A DNA stretch of 64,000 nt from positions 58,911 through 122,910 of the forward strand of contig JAUCBJ010007671.1 of the NCBI GenBank assembly GCA_032718475.1, read 5' to 3'. The position numbers were made by a program, and so were the translations under genes. The notes under the pieces were generated by a model. The model saw only the letters and a list, made by a program, of their open reading frames with translations, made no database searches and had not been told where the DNA came from. Shown here one piece after another: positions 55,171 to 62,790 of this stretch. Each line of letters opens with the position of its first letter. The first letter of the stretch is position 1. This DNA is from Nemertoderma westbladi. Its lineage: Eukaryota; Xenacoelomorpha; Nemertodermatida; Nemertodermatidae.

Positions 55171-55731
55171 ATGGATTCTGATTTATTTCAAAGATACAGT
55201 AAACCTCAATATGGGGGTTCAGACTCTAATCTTGCTGTTTTTAAAGGCGGAAGAAGTACCAGAGGCTCGACGCAAGTTCCTGTTTTTCGTGGTGGTTCAT
55301 ATATTGACCCTTACGGTCAACAAATTGGCACATTTGGTCCAAACTTAAAACAACGTCGTTTTCAGCGTTATCGTAGAGGTATGCGGGCAAATCAACACGG
55401 AGAAGGTATATTTACAGACGCCTTATCGACATTGAAAAAATTTGGTAAGCCATTAGCTAAAAAAGTTTTACAGAAAGCTTTACCATTTACCACAAAATTT
55501 ATGAGACAACACGTAATACCAAAAGGTAAGTGGGTCTTACATCAGCAGGCTAATACGGTTATTAATAAAGCATTAAATAAAATGAAACCGTCAACAAGGT
55601 CGGTTGTAGAAAAAGTTTATAGAGATTTAAAGCGACCCGCTAGACCAATGTCTATGAACATACATCATCGACGTAGTAAAAAGAGAAATATAAAAGGCAA
55701 ACTGAAACACTGCGAAAAAAGTATTTTTTAA
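55171..55731 (+). CDS. Basic virion-core-like protein with GG cleavage-type sites
   Basis: 186 residues, strongly basic. Three Gly-Gly sites lie in the first 43 residues: QYGGS, VFKGGR and VFRGGS. GG-X is the site type cut by adenain/Ulp1-like maturation proteases, and such a protease is encoded 1.3 kb downstream. The C-terminal half is Lys/Arg-rich (ending HHRRSKKRNIKGKLKH), fitting a DNA-condensing or capsid-cement protein like adenovirus core proteins. It starts 1 nt after the previous stop. The role is inferred. Confidence 0.6.
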   Translation: MDSDLFQRYSKPQYGGSDSNLAVFKGGRSTRGSTQVPVFRGGSYIDPYGQQIGTFGPNLKQRRFQRYRRGMRANQHGEGIFTDALSTLKKFGKPLAKKVLQKALPFTTKFMRQHVIPKGKWVLHQQANTVINKALNKMKPSTRSVVEKVYRDLKRPARPMSMNIHHRRSKKRNIKGKLKHCEKSIF

Positions 55732-55733
55732 TA

Positions 55734-56993
55734 ATGTCAATTATTAAGGAATTAGATTTATTTTCTACACAGCCAATACAGACTGAATTTAAAGCAAAGC
55801 ATTATGAAACAATTTACCCCGTATCTAATCTCAGAAGTGAATCTAGGGAGGTTACCTTCCTTGTACCCAGATCCAATGAATTCTATACGAAACTGCAAGA
55901 CGCGTTATTAATTACAAAATGTACAGTACGTTGGGATAGACGACTTGAAAACTCCCATATTTATATGCTGAATTACCCAGCTGAAACTATGTGGAGTGAT
56001 ATTAAAATAGACCTTAATGAGAAGCAGGTTGAAAATAGCAATAACCATTATTTCTACAAGTCGTACTTATCCAATTTATTATTTACAACTTACGAGGATA
56101 AAAATGGGCTACTGGGTGCGGGTGGTTTTCATCAACCTTTATCTGAACACGGAAATGAAATTGATCCCGGCGCGCATCCTATTGCCGATGCCTTTAGTAA
56201 ACAAATGCAATTTGTAAGTGGATTGACGATTGATTTTGATACTGAAACTAAAATAATACAACCTGGGTATGATTTAAGAATGCATTTTAGAAAAGTATCA
56301 AATTCGTTTATTTTTAAAATCACTCCAAACGCAAACGCCGTGACAAATCTTCGACTAGAATTAGATGAAGTAAAAATTCTAATCCCTAGAATGGAGGTTA
56401 ATCCAGTAATAGAAAGCAGTCACCTAAAAGGTTTAGAGAGCTACGATATTGAATATCAATTTCAAAAAAAGGAGGTGACAACATTTACTATTCCCGCTCA
56501 AACCACAAATTACACTCAAACAAACATATTTGATGGTAAAAAACCCAAATTAGTTATTATTGGCTTCATAACAAATAACGCTTATTCGGGAGAATTAATT
56601 AGCAATCCCTTGAAATTTGAACATTTTAACCTTAGACGCGCGGAACTGATTGTAGACGGTCTTCCAGTAGGGGGTGTAATATACGAACCTAATTTTACAG
56701 ATGGAACATATATTTTTGAGTATACTCAATTAATGAAGAACATTAATACATATATTAACAGTTATGGGGGTAATAATATAGACCATGAAACCTACTTAGG
56801 TAATTGTCCCATCCTATCCTGGGACCTAACCGCCGATGGCTACGTTAGAGATCCGCAACCGTCGATATATACTAACGGTCAATTAAAATTAAGATTTGCC
56901 GAACCGTTGGTTGAAACCATAAATGTAATCGTTTTTAATATTTATGATCAATCATTAAGTTTAAATAGCAGGAAAGAAATACATATCGATTAA
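55734..56993 (+). CDS. Major capsid-like protein (F54H12.2-type)
   Basis: A 419-residue acidic, beta-rich protein of the size and placement of the Polinton double-jelly-roll major capsid protein. It has the family layout: REVTFLVPRSNEFY near the start, LRLELDEVKILIPRMEVNP at mid-length, SNPLKFEHFNLRRAEL, then GTYIFEYTQL and LGNCPILSWDLTADG, and GQLKLRFAEPL with TINVIVFNIYD at the end. Proteins of this kind occur across animals as transposon-derived genes (C. elegans F54H12.2). The ORF is intact, with a start 2 nt after the previous stop. I cannot fold it here, so the capsid call rests on pattern and context. Confidence 0.8.
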   Translation: MSIIKELDLFSTQPIQTEFKAKHYETIYPVSNLRSESREVTFLVPRSNEFYTKLQDALLITKCTVRWDRRLENSHIYMLNYPAETMWSDIKIDLNEKQVENSNNHYFYKSYLSNLLFTTYEDKNGLLGAGGFHQPLSEHGNEIDPGAHPIADAFSKQMQFVSGLTIDFDTETKIIQPGYDLRMHFRKVSNSFIFKITPNANAVTNLRLELDEVKILIPRMEVNPVIESSHLKGLESYDIEYQFQKKEVTTFTIPAQTTNYTQTNIFDGKKPKLVIIGFITNNAYSGELISNPLKFEHFNLRRAELIVDGLPVGGVIYEPNFTDGTYIFEYTQLMKNINTYINSYGGNNIDHETYLGNCPILSWDLTADGYVRDPQPSIYTNGQLKLRFAEPLVETINVIVFNIYDQSLSLNSRKEIHID

Positions 56994-56995
56994 GT

Positions 56996-57448
56996 ATGTT
57001 ATCTACAGAGGACCTTGATATGTTTCCAGTGGGTGGTCACTATTTGGGCGCGTTTCCAGCTAATAAATTACCTAAATTAGATAATAATAAGCGGCAGGAT
57101 TATGGTTTGATAGTAAATACCGATAAACAGCATCTGCCTGGGATTCATTGGATCGCGATATATATACGAGATAATGAGGCCGAAGTATTTGACTCGTTTG
57201 GACCAAAATATCCAAACAGATGCATCGAAAAATGGCTTGAGAAAAATTCCGCAAGGTGGCGTACTACACGCAAACAATTTCAAGACCCCAGGAGGACCAC
57301 ATGCGGTCTATACTGTCTTTATTATTTGGTTAATCGTATTCACACAATCTATCCAATGAGAGCGTTTACAAATAATGTGGAAATCAATGAAATTATATTA
57401 TATAAATGGCTTGTTAATTATTATAAATTAAACCAACAAACTTTGTAA
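56996..57448 (+). CDS. Ulp1/adenain-type cysteine protease
   Basis: A 150-residue C5/C48-type protease. The catalytic histidine is in GIHWIAIYI (H51), the aspartate in VFDSFGP (D66), the oxyanion glutamine in KQFQ (Q96), and the nucleophile is C103 in TTCGLYCLYYL. The order H-D-Q-C and the length are as in Polinton proteases and close to adenovirus protease. Expected job: maturing capsid precursors at GG-X sites, such as those in the 55171-55731 product. It lies 2 nt after the capsid gene. Intact. Confidence 0.93.
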   Translation: MLSTEDLDMFPVGGHYLGAFPANKLPKLDNNKRQDYGLIVNTDKQHLPGIHWIAIYIRDNEAEVFDSFGPKYPNRCIEKWLEKNSARWRTTRKQFQDPRRTTCGLYCLYYLVNRIHTIYPMRAFTNNVEINEIILYKWLVNYYKLNQQTL

Positions 57449-57479
57449 TTAATTATTTAACTTTTGTTTATCAGATAAA

Positions 57480-57722
57480 ATGGATAATATTATTTTTGTT
57501 GATTTTCAATATTATAAGATAGACAATAAAGAGTATCCGGTAGTATTTAAAGAATTTGCAATATACGATTCTAATTACACCAAAACTAATGTAAAGACGT
57601 TTTTAATTAAAGGCCCGTCTAATATTAAGTTATCAGCTTTAGATGCAGCTCACGTAAACAATTTACGGGATATGACTTCTCACTTGCCCTGGAACTACGG
57701 GGACATTTCTCAAGATATATGA
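57480..57722 (+). CDS. Unknown Polinton protein, N-terminal piece
   Basis: 80 residues: IIFVDFQYYKIDNKEYPVVF, KEFAIYD, FLIKGPS and HLPWNYGDIS. The phrase order (VD-Q, then KE-aI, then a W-x-x-GDI end) recalls an uncharacterised accessory family found in many Polinton-type elements, which I know only by pattern. In those the protein goes on to a CxxH...CA region that lies here in the next ORF. The stop TGA overlaps the next ATG as ATGA. Confidence 0.55.
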   Translation: MDNIIFVDFQYYKIDNKEYPVVFKEFAIYDSNYTKTNVKTFLIKGPSNIKLSALDAAHVNNLRDMTSHLPWNYGDISQDI

Positions 57723-58066
57723 AGAGACATTTAAAATATAAAAAAAATATTCATGTATTTGGCTTGCTGAAACGGGCAATATTAGTTTCCCAACTCGATG
57801 TTCTCGAGCCAAATTTGGTGGAGAAATTGGGAATATATAAGCAATATCACGAATATTTAACACCTTGTCGATTTCACGACCGATTCACTACAATGGAAAG
57901 TAAATGTGCGTTCCACTTAAACATAAGGGATAACTGTCTGCGATACTGCTCAGCAAAACGTGTTGGCGGGTATGAGGCTCTACACTTTTTCATGAGAAAG
58001 CGTTTAACTGCGACTGATGATGATGATAAACAGAAAGAAATAACTGCGGTGGAAGATGTACTGTAG
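57719..58066 (+). CDS. Unknown Polinton protein, C-terminal piece
   Basis: 115 residues starting at an ATG that overlaps the previous stop (ATGA). Contains NIHVFGLLKRAIL, then PCRFHDRF and KCAFHLNIRDNCLRYC, a Cys/His set that may bind metal, and an acidic tail. With 57480-57722 it covers what looks like one family, so either a -1 shift has split the gene or the two are read by stop-start coupling. Function unknown. Confidence 0.5.
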   Translation: MKRHLKYKKNIHVFGLLKRAILVSQLDVLEPNLVEKLGIYKQYHEYLTPCRFHDRFTTMESKCAFHLNIRDNCLRYCSAKRVGGYEALHFFMRKRLTATDDDDKQKEITAVEDVL

Positions 58067-58166
58067 GTTTACTCTAAGCATGTAATGTAATGTGATGGGA
58101 TAATATAATTGTTTTAATGTCAATAAAAATAATAAAAACATTAAAATCTATTTTTTTATATCTCAG

Positions 58167-58168
<2 letters not shown>

Positions 58169-58231
<63 letters not shown>

Positions 58232-58300
58232 ACACACACACACACACACACCCCACACACCCACACACACCCCCACACACACACTCACACACACACACCC
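58169..58300 (+). repeat. CA microsatellite
   Basis: About 40 CA dinucleotides with interruptions, turning into CACACCC variants towards the right end. Confidence 0.98.
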
Positions 58301-58796
58301 TGCACCTACAGGTAGCCGGTGGTTGTATCAGAGTTTAACTGTAGAACGACAGAATGGCCCCCGACAGCAACCACAGAGCTTTAGCGTTACCGGTACCGTA
58401 CTTACTAATAATAAAATTAAATTAAGTTGAGATGCGGGTTCGTGAATACAGCATTAGAGGAGGCCTACCTTACAATAGGGCTACTGGTACCGGCACGGTA
58501 GCACTCTTGTACCTGTATACTTGGATAGCGCAAGAGCATGCTGGTTTCTTTGATTTAAGGATTAGGCTATTACACTTGAATGCTTCCAATTTCCTGTTTA
58601 CAACTTTAATTGGTCTAATCTACATTACTGCGTGCTACTGTTGCATAGGTAAGCCTATACAGCTATAGTTAACTTTATGCGGGGCCCTTTTTCGCATGTT
58701 GACCCAATATGGTTTACGGATAGGTAAGGTACACCTTCATTCGGTTAGGCATATAGGCCTAATGACTACTCCTCAACTAAAGCTGACTACCTCACA

Positions 58797-59060
58797 GATA
58801 CAATAGGTGTAGTTAGGAACCGGTAGCGCTATTGGACCTATAAAATCCCCTCGCACTCTCTGTTACTAACTTTCAACATTCACTTTATGTTGTATGCTAT
58901 ACCGTTAACTTTTAGTCAGGAACCCCATCATTCAACCAGTCATATAATGGCTCCACGCGGATACAATAGGTGTGGCCCGCAGTATACCTAACCAAGCCTA
59001 TATAAAATCCACCCCATTCTCTGTTACTAACATTCACTCTATGTTGACGGGGGACTATAT
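58797..59060 (+). repeat. 163-bp tandem duplication carrying TATA-like boxes
   Basis: GATACAATAGGTGT occurs at 58797 and 58960. Each copy goes on with CCTATAAAATCC (about 58837) or CCTATATAAAATCC (about 58997), then CTCTGTTACTAAC and ATTCACT-TATGTTG. TATA-type boxes in both copies suggest a duplicated promoter read to the right. No gene of fitting position is seen, so its role is open. Confidence 0.7.
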
Positions 59061-59170
59061 AAAACATAGTTAATTTATTTATGTTTAATAAATTTATAAC
59101 AATAACTGATAGGCCTAACAATAACAATAACAACAACCCTAAATTTATTACTGTATTAGGTCTATACTTT

Positions 59171-59557
59171 TTATAGTCCTATATGTGAGTCCTCCTGTAG
59201 AGTTTCCTCCATTACCGGTCTTTGCGTTGGTATATTGAAGTGAAGTGTGTCATCTCTATCATTCTCCCAATTTTCGTTAGAGGCTGAGCTTCCCGATATT
59301 CGCGATGGTTGTATCTTTATAACTAGCGAGAAATCTTTTGAAATTTCAACTGTTGTAGGCGATAAAGGTAGACCATCTACCGGTACTTGACCAACTTCAT
59401 ATTCTATCGAAGTGAATCCAATCTCGAATTTTTTGTATATATATCGTAACTCCATCTCAGCAATATTTGATGCAGTGAGATACGTTTCATCGCATGATTG
59501 TAATTCGATTTTTATACTACTTTTCAACTCACGGTTATTGAAAAAGGCGAATGTCAT
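59171..59557 (-). CDS. Unknown minus-strand ORF, 128 aa
   Basis: The ATG at 59557 gives an acidic protein with ELRYIYKKFEIGFTSIEYEV, then VDGLPLSPTTVEISKDFSLV and a polar tail. It is probably beta-rich, with no motif I can name. It points the same way as the TBP-like and polymerase genes and could be the last gene of the minus block, but its base composition is less AT-rich than theirs. Confidence 0.4.
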   Translation of the reverse strand: MTFAFFNNRELKSSIKIELQSCDETYLTASNIAEMELRYIYKKFEIGFTSIEYEVGQVPVDGLPLSPTTVEISKDFSLVIKIQPSRISGSSASNENWENDRDDTLHFNIPTQRPVMEETLQEDSHIGL

Positions 59558-60272
59558 CTTCGAGTTGACAGTTGAGGTAAGTTGTCGTTGTCGTCGTCGT
59601 CGTCGTAACTAGGTACCGGTACTAGAAAGAGTATCTTTAAATTGAATAGGTACCGTAAGCCTACTGATATTTTTTTTTCTTTTGTTTAACAAAATTATAG
59701 TTCACTGTCAGAAAAATTGAGTTTATATATATTTTTGTAGAGGGTCACAGATGTGTACATTACAAAATTCTCATAGTTAACAAAATGCATAACATAAACC
59801 TTTCCCATGCGGATTAGCGATATATGCTCTGATCGTTGTTCTATTCTGAATGTAGGGAGATGCATAGCGGATGTTTTAATGATATGTACCGGTATACAGA
59901 CTAGTAACAGATAGGATGGCATCGTCTTTGACTATGAATATCAGCACATACCCCTAATCTTTTCTCACCGAGCTTAGCGTTGCCTGCTGTATACTCGCAC
60001 ACTCATAAGTAACAGATGCGCTATTGTGGCTCACTCGTGAGCAACAATGCCAAGTTAGCTAGCCGCGGCTGCTGAGTATACTATGCCTACTTGAGTGTTA
60101 CAAGAAACAATCGCACTACTGAAGTTAATTTCCCTCCTCAAACTAGTTGTTGATTTAAAAAAAAAATATTCATAAATTTCTTCTCCCTTCAATTTAATAT
60201 ATATATTTTACAGTAAAAATCTCCACCACCACCAAACAGCAACAACAACAATAAATTTCACTCGTACCTGTA
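59558..60272. other. Spacer without supported gene
   Basis: A GTCGTC microsatellite at 59583-59607, short ORFs, CACCACCA and CAACAA runs at 60220-60255. Nothing else recognised. Confidence 0.4.
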
Positions 60273-60854
60273 CTAATTATATTTTACATCAAAAACCCCC
60301 ACACCAAACAATAATAAATTATTAACCAGCTTGTTGAAAATAGGATAATATATATGAAATTTAAACGGGGAACACATTAATGTACATTTACCAGAGTAGA
60401 AACAGCAAACAACAACAATATTATTTATTCTGACTTTACAGTTATTGAATATTTCAGGGTCGTATGAAATTTCTAGTTTAACATTATCAAATATAACATA
60501 AAACCCGATATTATTTATAAGTAACCTATAAATTACAGTATCGATACTAAAAATATAAGTACACAAATTGATTGATTTAAAAATCAAATTAATGTTTGTT
60601 TTTTCTAATATATGTTTTTTCACTTTATTAAAATTATATTTTCTACCGAGAATTGTTATTCGTCCATTTGTAAACATTAATATAGTTGCACAAAATACCT
60701 TATATATAAACTGATTAGGTTTGAGTACAATTTTACCATTCAATTGCTTTTTTAATTCTTTCAAATTAAGTCCATAAATAATCTGCTTACAACTTATATT
60801 TTTATTTACTATTTGATAATTCATCATCAACACTGTCGTCTTTTGGTTCTTCAT
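60273..60854 (-). CDS. TBP-like protein (two saddle repeats), next to DNA polymerase
   Basis: 193 residues, very AT-rich coding. Two regions show the TATA-binding-protein repeat pattern about 87 residues apart. Repeat 1 has LNLKEL (29-34), KPNQF (45-49) and TILMFTNGRITILG (57-70). Repeat 2 has YDPEIF (131-136) and VVCCFYSGKCTL (148-159), like the YEPELF and IFVSGKVVLTG signature of TBP. A helix-like stretch follows each. TBP binds promoter DNA and recruits RNA polymerase; viral TBP-like proteins are known in African swine fever virus and giant viruses. ATG codons lie at 60854, 60827 and 60824. The reading overlaps the end of the polymerase gene by 23-53 nt. The ORF is intact. Confidence 0.55.
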   Translation of the reverse strand: MKNQKTTVLMMNYQIVNKNISCKQIIYGLNLKELKKQLNGKIVLKPNQFIYKVFCATILMFTNGRITILGRKYNFNKVKKHILEKTNINLIFKSINLCTYIFSIDTVIYRLLINNIGFYVIFDNVKLEISYDPEIFNNCKVRINNIVVVCCFYSGKCTLMCSPFKFHIYYPIFNKLVNNLLLFGVGVFDVKYN

Positions 60855-62262
60855 AAATTGGTATATTTGATATTTTTATAGGTTTTTTGAGGTTTGTTTT
60901 ATAGTGCCCCCAAGGAAGCGATTGATTTTTATTAAGCCAATAAAGTTTATCATCAAAGCTACTGAGTGCAAATTTATTTTGCTTTAAGGTATAAATACGA
61001 TGTAATTTAGATTGAAATCTGTGTATGTTTTTTTTTATTTCTTCATTTGAGTTATATGCTTTTAAATATTCTTCATGTGTAATATTCGTTTCCACAACAG
61101 CTCTTGTAATACCTTTTGCTCTACGAATATTTTTATTATTCCATTCCAAAATTGAATATAATTTTGGTCTTAAAAATACTGCTTGTTTAATTTCACATGA
61201 GGCTAGTTCGTCTTTACAGTAATAGAGTCTGGATTTATTTTTATCGCTGTAGAGTAATTGGGTTATTGAATCCAATTACCCTTAGGGTAATTGGATGTAT
61301 CTAAAATATTATTTTTAATTAATGCTTTTAAAAAATTATTCTGCGATATATTATAGTAACAACCTATCAATGAGTCAGTGTCTGATGCAGCAATTTCAAT
61401 ACGACAGTTTAATTCTTTCTCAATAGGTAGCAATTTATTGTAATACAGATCATACATATCCAATTTAGCCAAGTCCAACACAGCGCTACCAATAAATATA
61501 GGCTTATCGAGAGTTACAGAGTCTTTCACTAATAAATGTCCCGATAGTGTATTATTGTATATTATAAATTGTTCATGATTAATACGATTTACCAATTGAT
61601 CGCATTTATCGTTGCTATTTGCGATACGAAAGTTACATCGGTCACGTATCCTCTCTATTGATTTGCCAAACAGCGAATTATTGAGCAATTTCGCAACAGC
61701 TGTTTCAATATAACTTTTTGCCAGTCGCCTTTGATTAATATTAAAATCGATGTAATTTTTAAATACAAATTCTTGTTGAAAAGAATATAATTTATGTAGT
61801 TTAGTAACAATTAATCCATGTTTTATATAAAATTTTAACAGTTTCAAATGTAAATGATAAAACTCTTTATCAAATTGTGTCAGCATGAGTTTTGGTATAG
61901 ACATTCTATATTTACGGGATCTTTGTATCGACAAGTTATTAAATTGTTCCCGCATATAAGGTGAAAGCATTGATTCATTTATACTTAAATGCTCGGGGGC
62001 TAATGGTAATTGTAATGTTTGATCGTGAATAGCCTTGGGATAATTTAAATCACATATTAAAAAATATCCAGTAGATCCCTCAATGTCTAAATCTACCAAG
62101 TACTCGATTAGTTTTTCTGGTATTGCATTCTCTAAATGTTTAATACTTACTTCTTTGAATTGTGAGGTGGGTAGTTTTTTACTTAAATTCCCAGAATATA
62201 AAGAGTTGAAATCAATATTAAAAATATGGCATTCTTCCTTAGTAGAATCATATGTACTTGTG
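60802..62262 (-). pseudogene. Protein-primed family B DNA polymerase, truncated and frameshifted
   Basis: The Polinton replicase. On minus: motif A IDFNSLYSG (about 62213-62190), motif B KLLNNSLFGKSIE (about 61691-61650), motif C ASDTDSLIG (about 61388-61362), then LDTSNYPK, after which the frame breaks at 61265-61285 near a short palindromic insertion (CCAATTACCC / GGGTAATTGG). It resumes with LYSDKNKSRLYYCKDELAS and a thumb region (RPKLYSI, KGITRAVVETNITHEEYL) to 60802. The N-terminal exonuclease and TPR-type parts are missing beyond 62262, where a stop and non-coding DNA begin. Full-length relatives are roughly twice as long. Confidence 0.9.
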
Positions 62263-62398
62263 ATGAATTATTTCACTATAAGGTAGCATTTGTAGTTTAA
62301 CTTTAACGTAAAAACTTTTGAAAATCCGACGTATTTTGATTAAATTACAGTAATGTAATATGCCGATTTATATTTGTACACATAAAACCCTTAGGTAC
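62263..62398. other. Right breakpoint zone of the Polinton
   Basis: Coding similarity to the polymerase stops here. AT-rich DNA of about 130 bp leads to a tRNA-derived SINE. No terminal inverted repeat was recognised. Confidence 0.5.
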
Positions 62399-62480
62399 TC
62401 TTGTGGCGTAGTGGTCAGATGGTTAAGGCGTTGGTTACATTACGTAGGTTACGAGTTCGAATCCCAGTCGGGAAATTTGT
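62399..62480 (+). repeat. tRNA-derived SINE head (A and B boxes)
   Basis: TGGCGTAGTGGTCAGATGG (A box region, from about 62403) and GAGTTCGAATCCCAG (B box region, from about 62452) have Pol III promoter spacing. The stems do not pair well enough for a working tRNA. The 3' limit of the SINE is not clear. Confidence 0.7.
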
Positions 62481-62544
62481 ATTTTGGGGCCATTTATTTT
62501 CGTTTAGGTGCTAATTGGTAGGCCAATGAGAAGCGTACAACGTA

Positions 62545-62790
62545 GCGGATAATGAGCCAGGCCAATCATAGGGCATAAATTACCTTATTGCTCAAATGTG
62601 AGGCAGTGGAAAATTCTGTTAGGATTCCATGTCCCAGATTTAGTGTAAGGGCCGTATTGCGTTGAACGATGAGCTGGGCCAATCATAGGGCACGACGTAC
62701 TTCATTGCTCAATTGTGAAGCTGTGGAAAATTTTGTTTAGTTTCCATGTGCAATTTCTAGTATAAAAGGCCGGTTTGCCTTCGGTTATCA
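62545..62790 (+). promoter_or_regulatory. 117-bp duplicated promoter-like unit with TATA box
   Basis: GGCCAATCATAGGGCA occurs at 62560 and 62677, followed in both by a related ~110 bp (TTGCTCAA.TGTGA.GC.GTGGAAAATT). The second copy ends in AGTATAAAAGGCCGG at about 62760. CCAAT-like boxes before a strong TATA box suggest the U3 part of an LTR or a host promoter reading right. Downstream to 63000 no ORF of note is seen. Confidence 0.6.

Larger units (their letters stand above)
58067..59170. other. Spacer between convergent Polinton gene blocks
   Basis: AATAAAAATAATAAA at 58123 can serve as polyadenylation signal for the plus block. A CA/CACC microsatellite (58169-58300) follows, then GC-richer DNA with CCGGTACCG motifs, then a 163-bp duplicated unit. 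A plus ORF at 58432-58668 has a hydrophobic stretch but no family; I do not support it. Confidence 0.5.
49550..62262. mobile_element. Polinton/Maverick element, inactive
   Basis: Integrase, packaging ATPase, cysteine protease, capsid-type proteins and protein-primed DNA polymerase B in one block define a Polinton (Maverick). The plus-strand block (49550-58066) and minus-strand block (59171-62262) converge on a CA-rich spacer. The borders given are those of the outermost genes. Terminal inverted repeats were not found, and the right side is truncated inside the polymerase, next to a SINE. Confidence 0.92.

Noticed and set aside
58074-58338. ORFs of His-Thr or Cys-Val repeats
   Set aside because: Translation of the CA microsatellite.
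49500-62325. Polinton terminal inverted repeat from AAAAGTTTTTAC (49503) and its complement near 62311
   Set aside because: Only 12 bp match, the flanks do not align, and chance is enough in AT-rich DNA.
62399-62480. Functional tRNA gene
   Set aside because: A and B boxes are present, but acceptor and T stems do not pair well, so a SINE is more likely.
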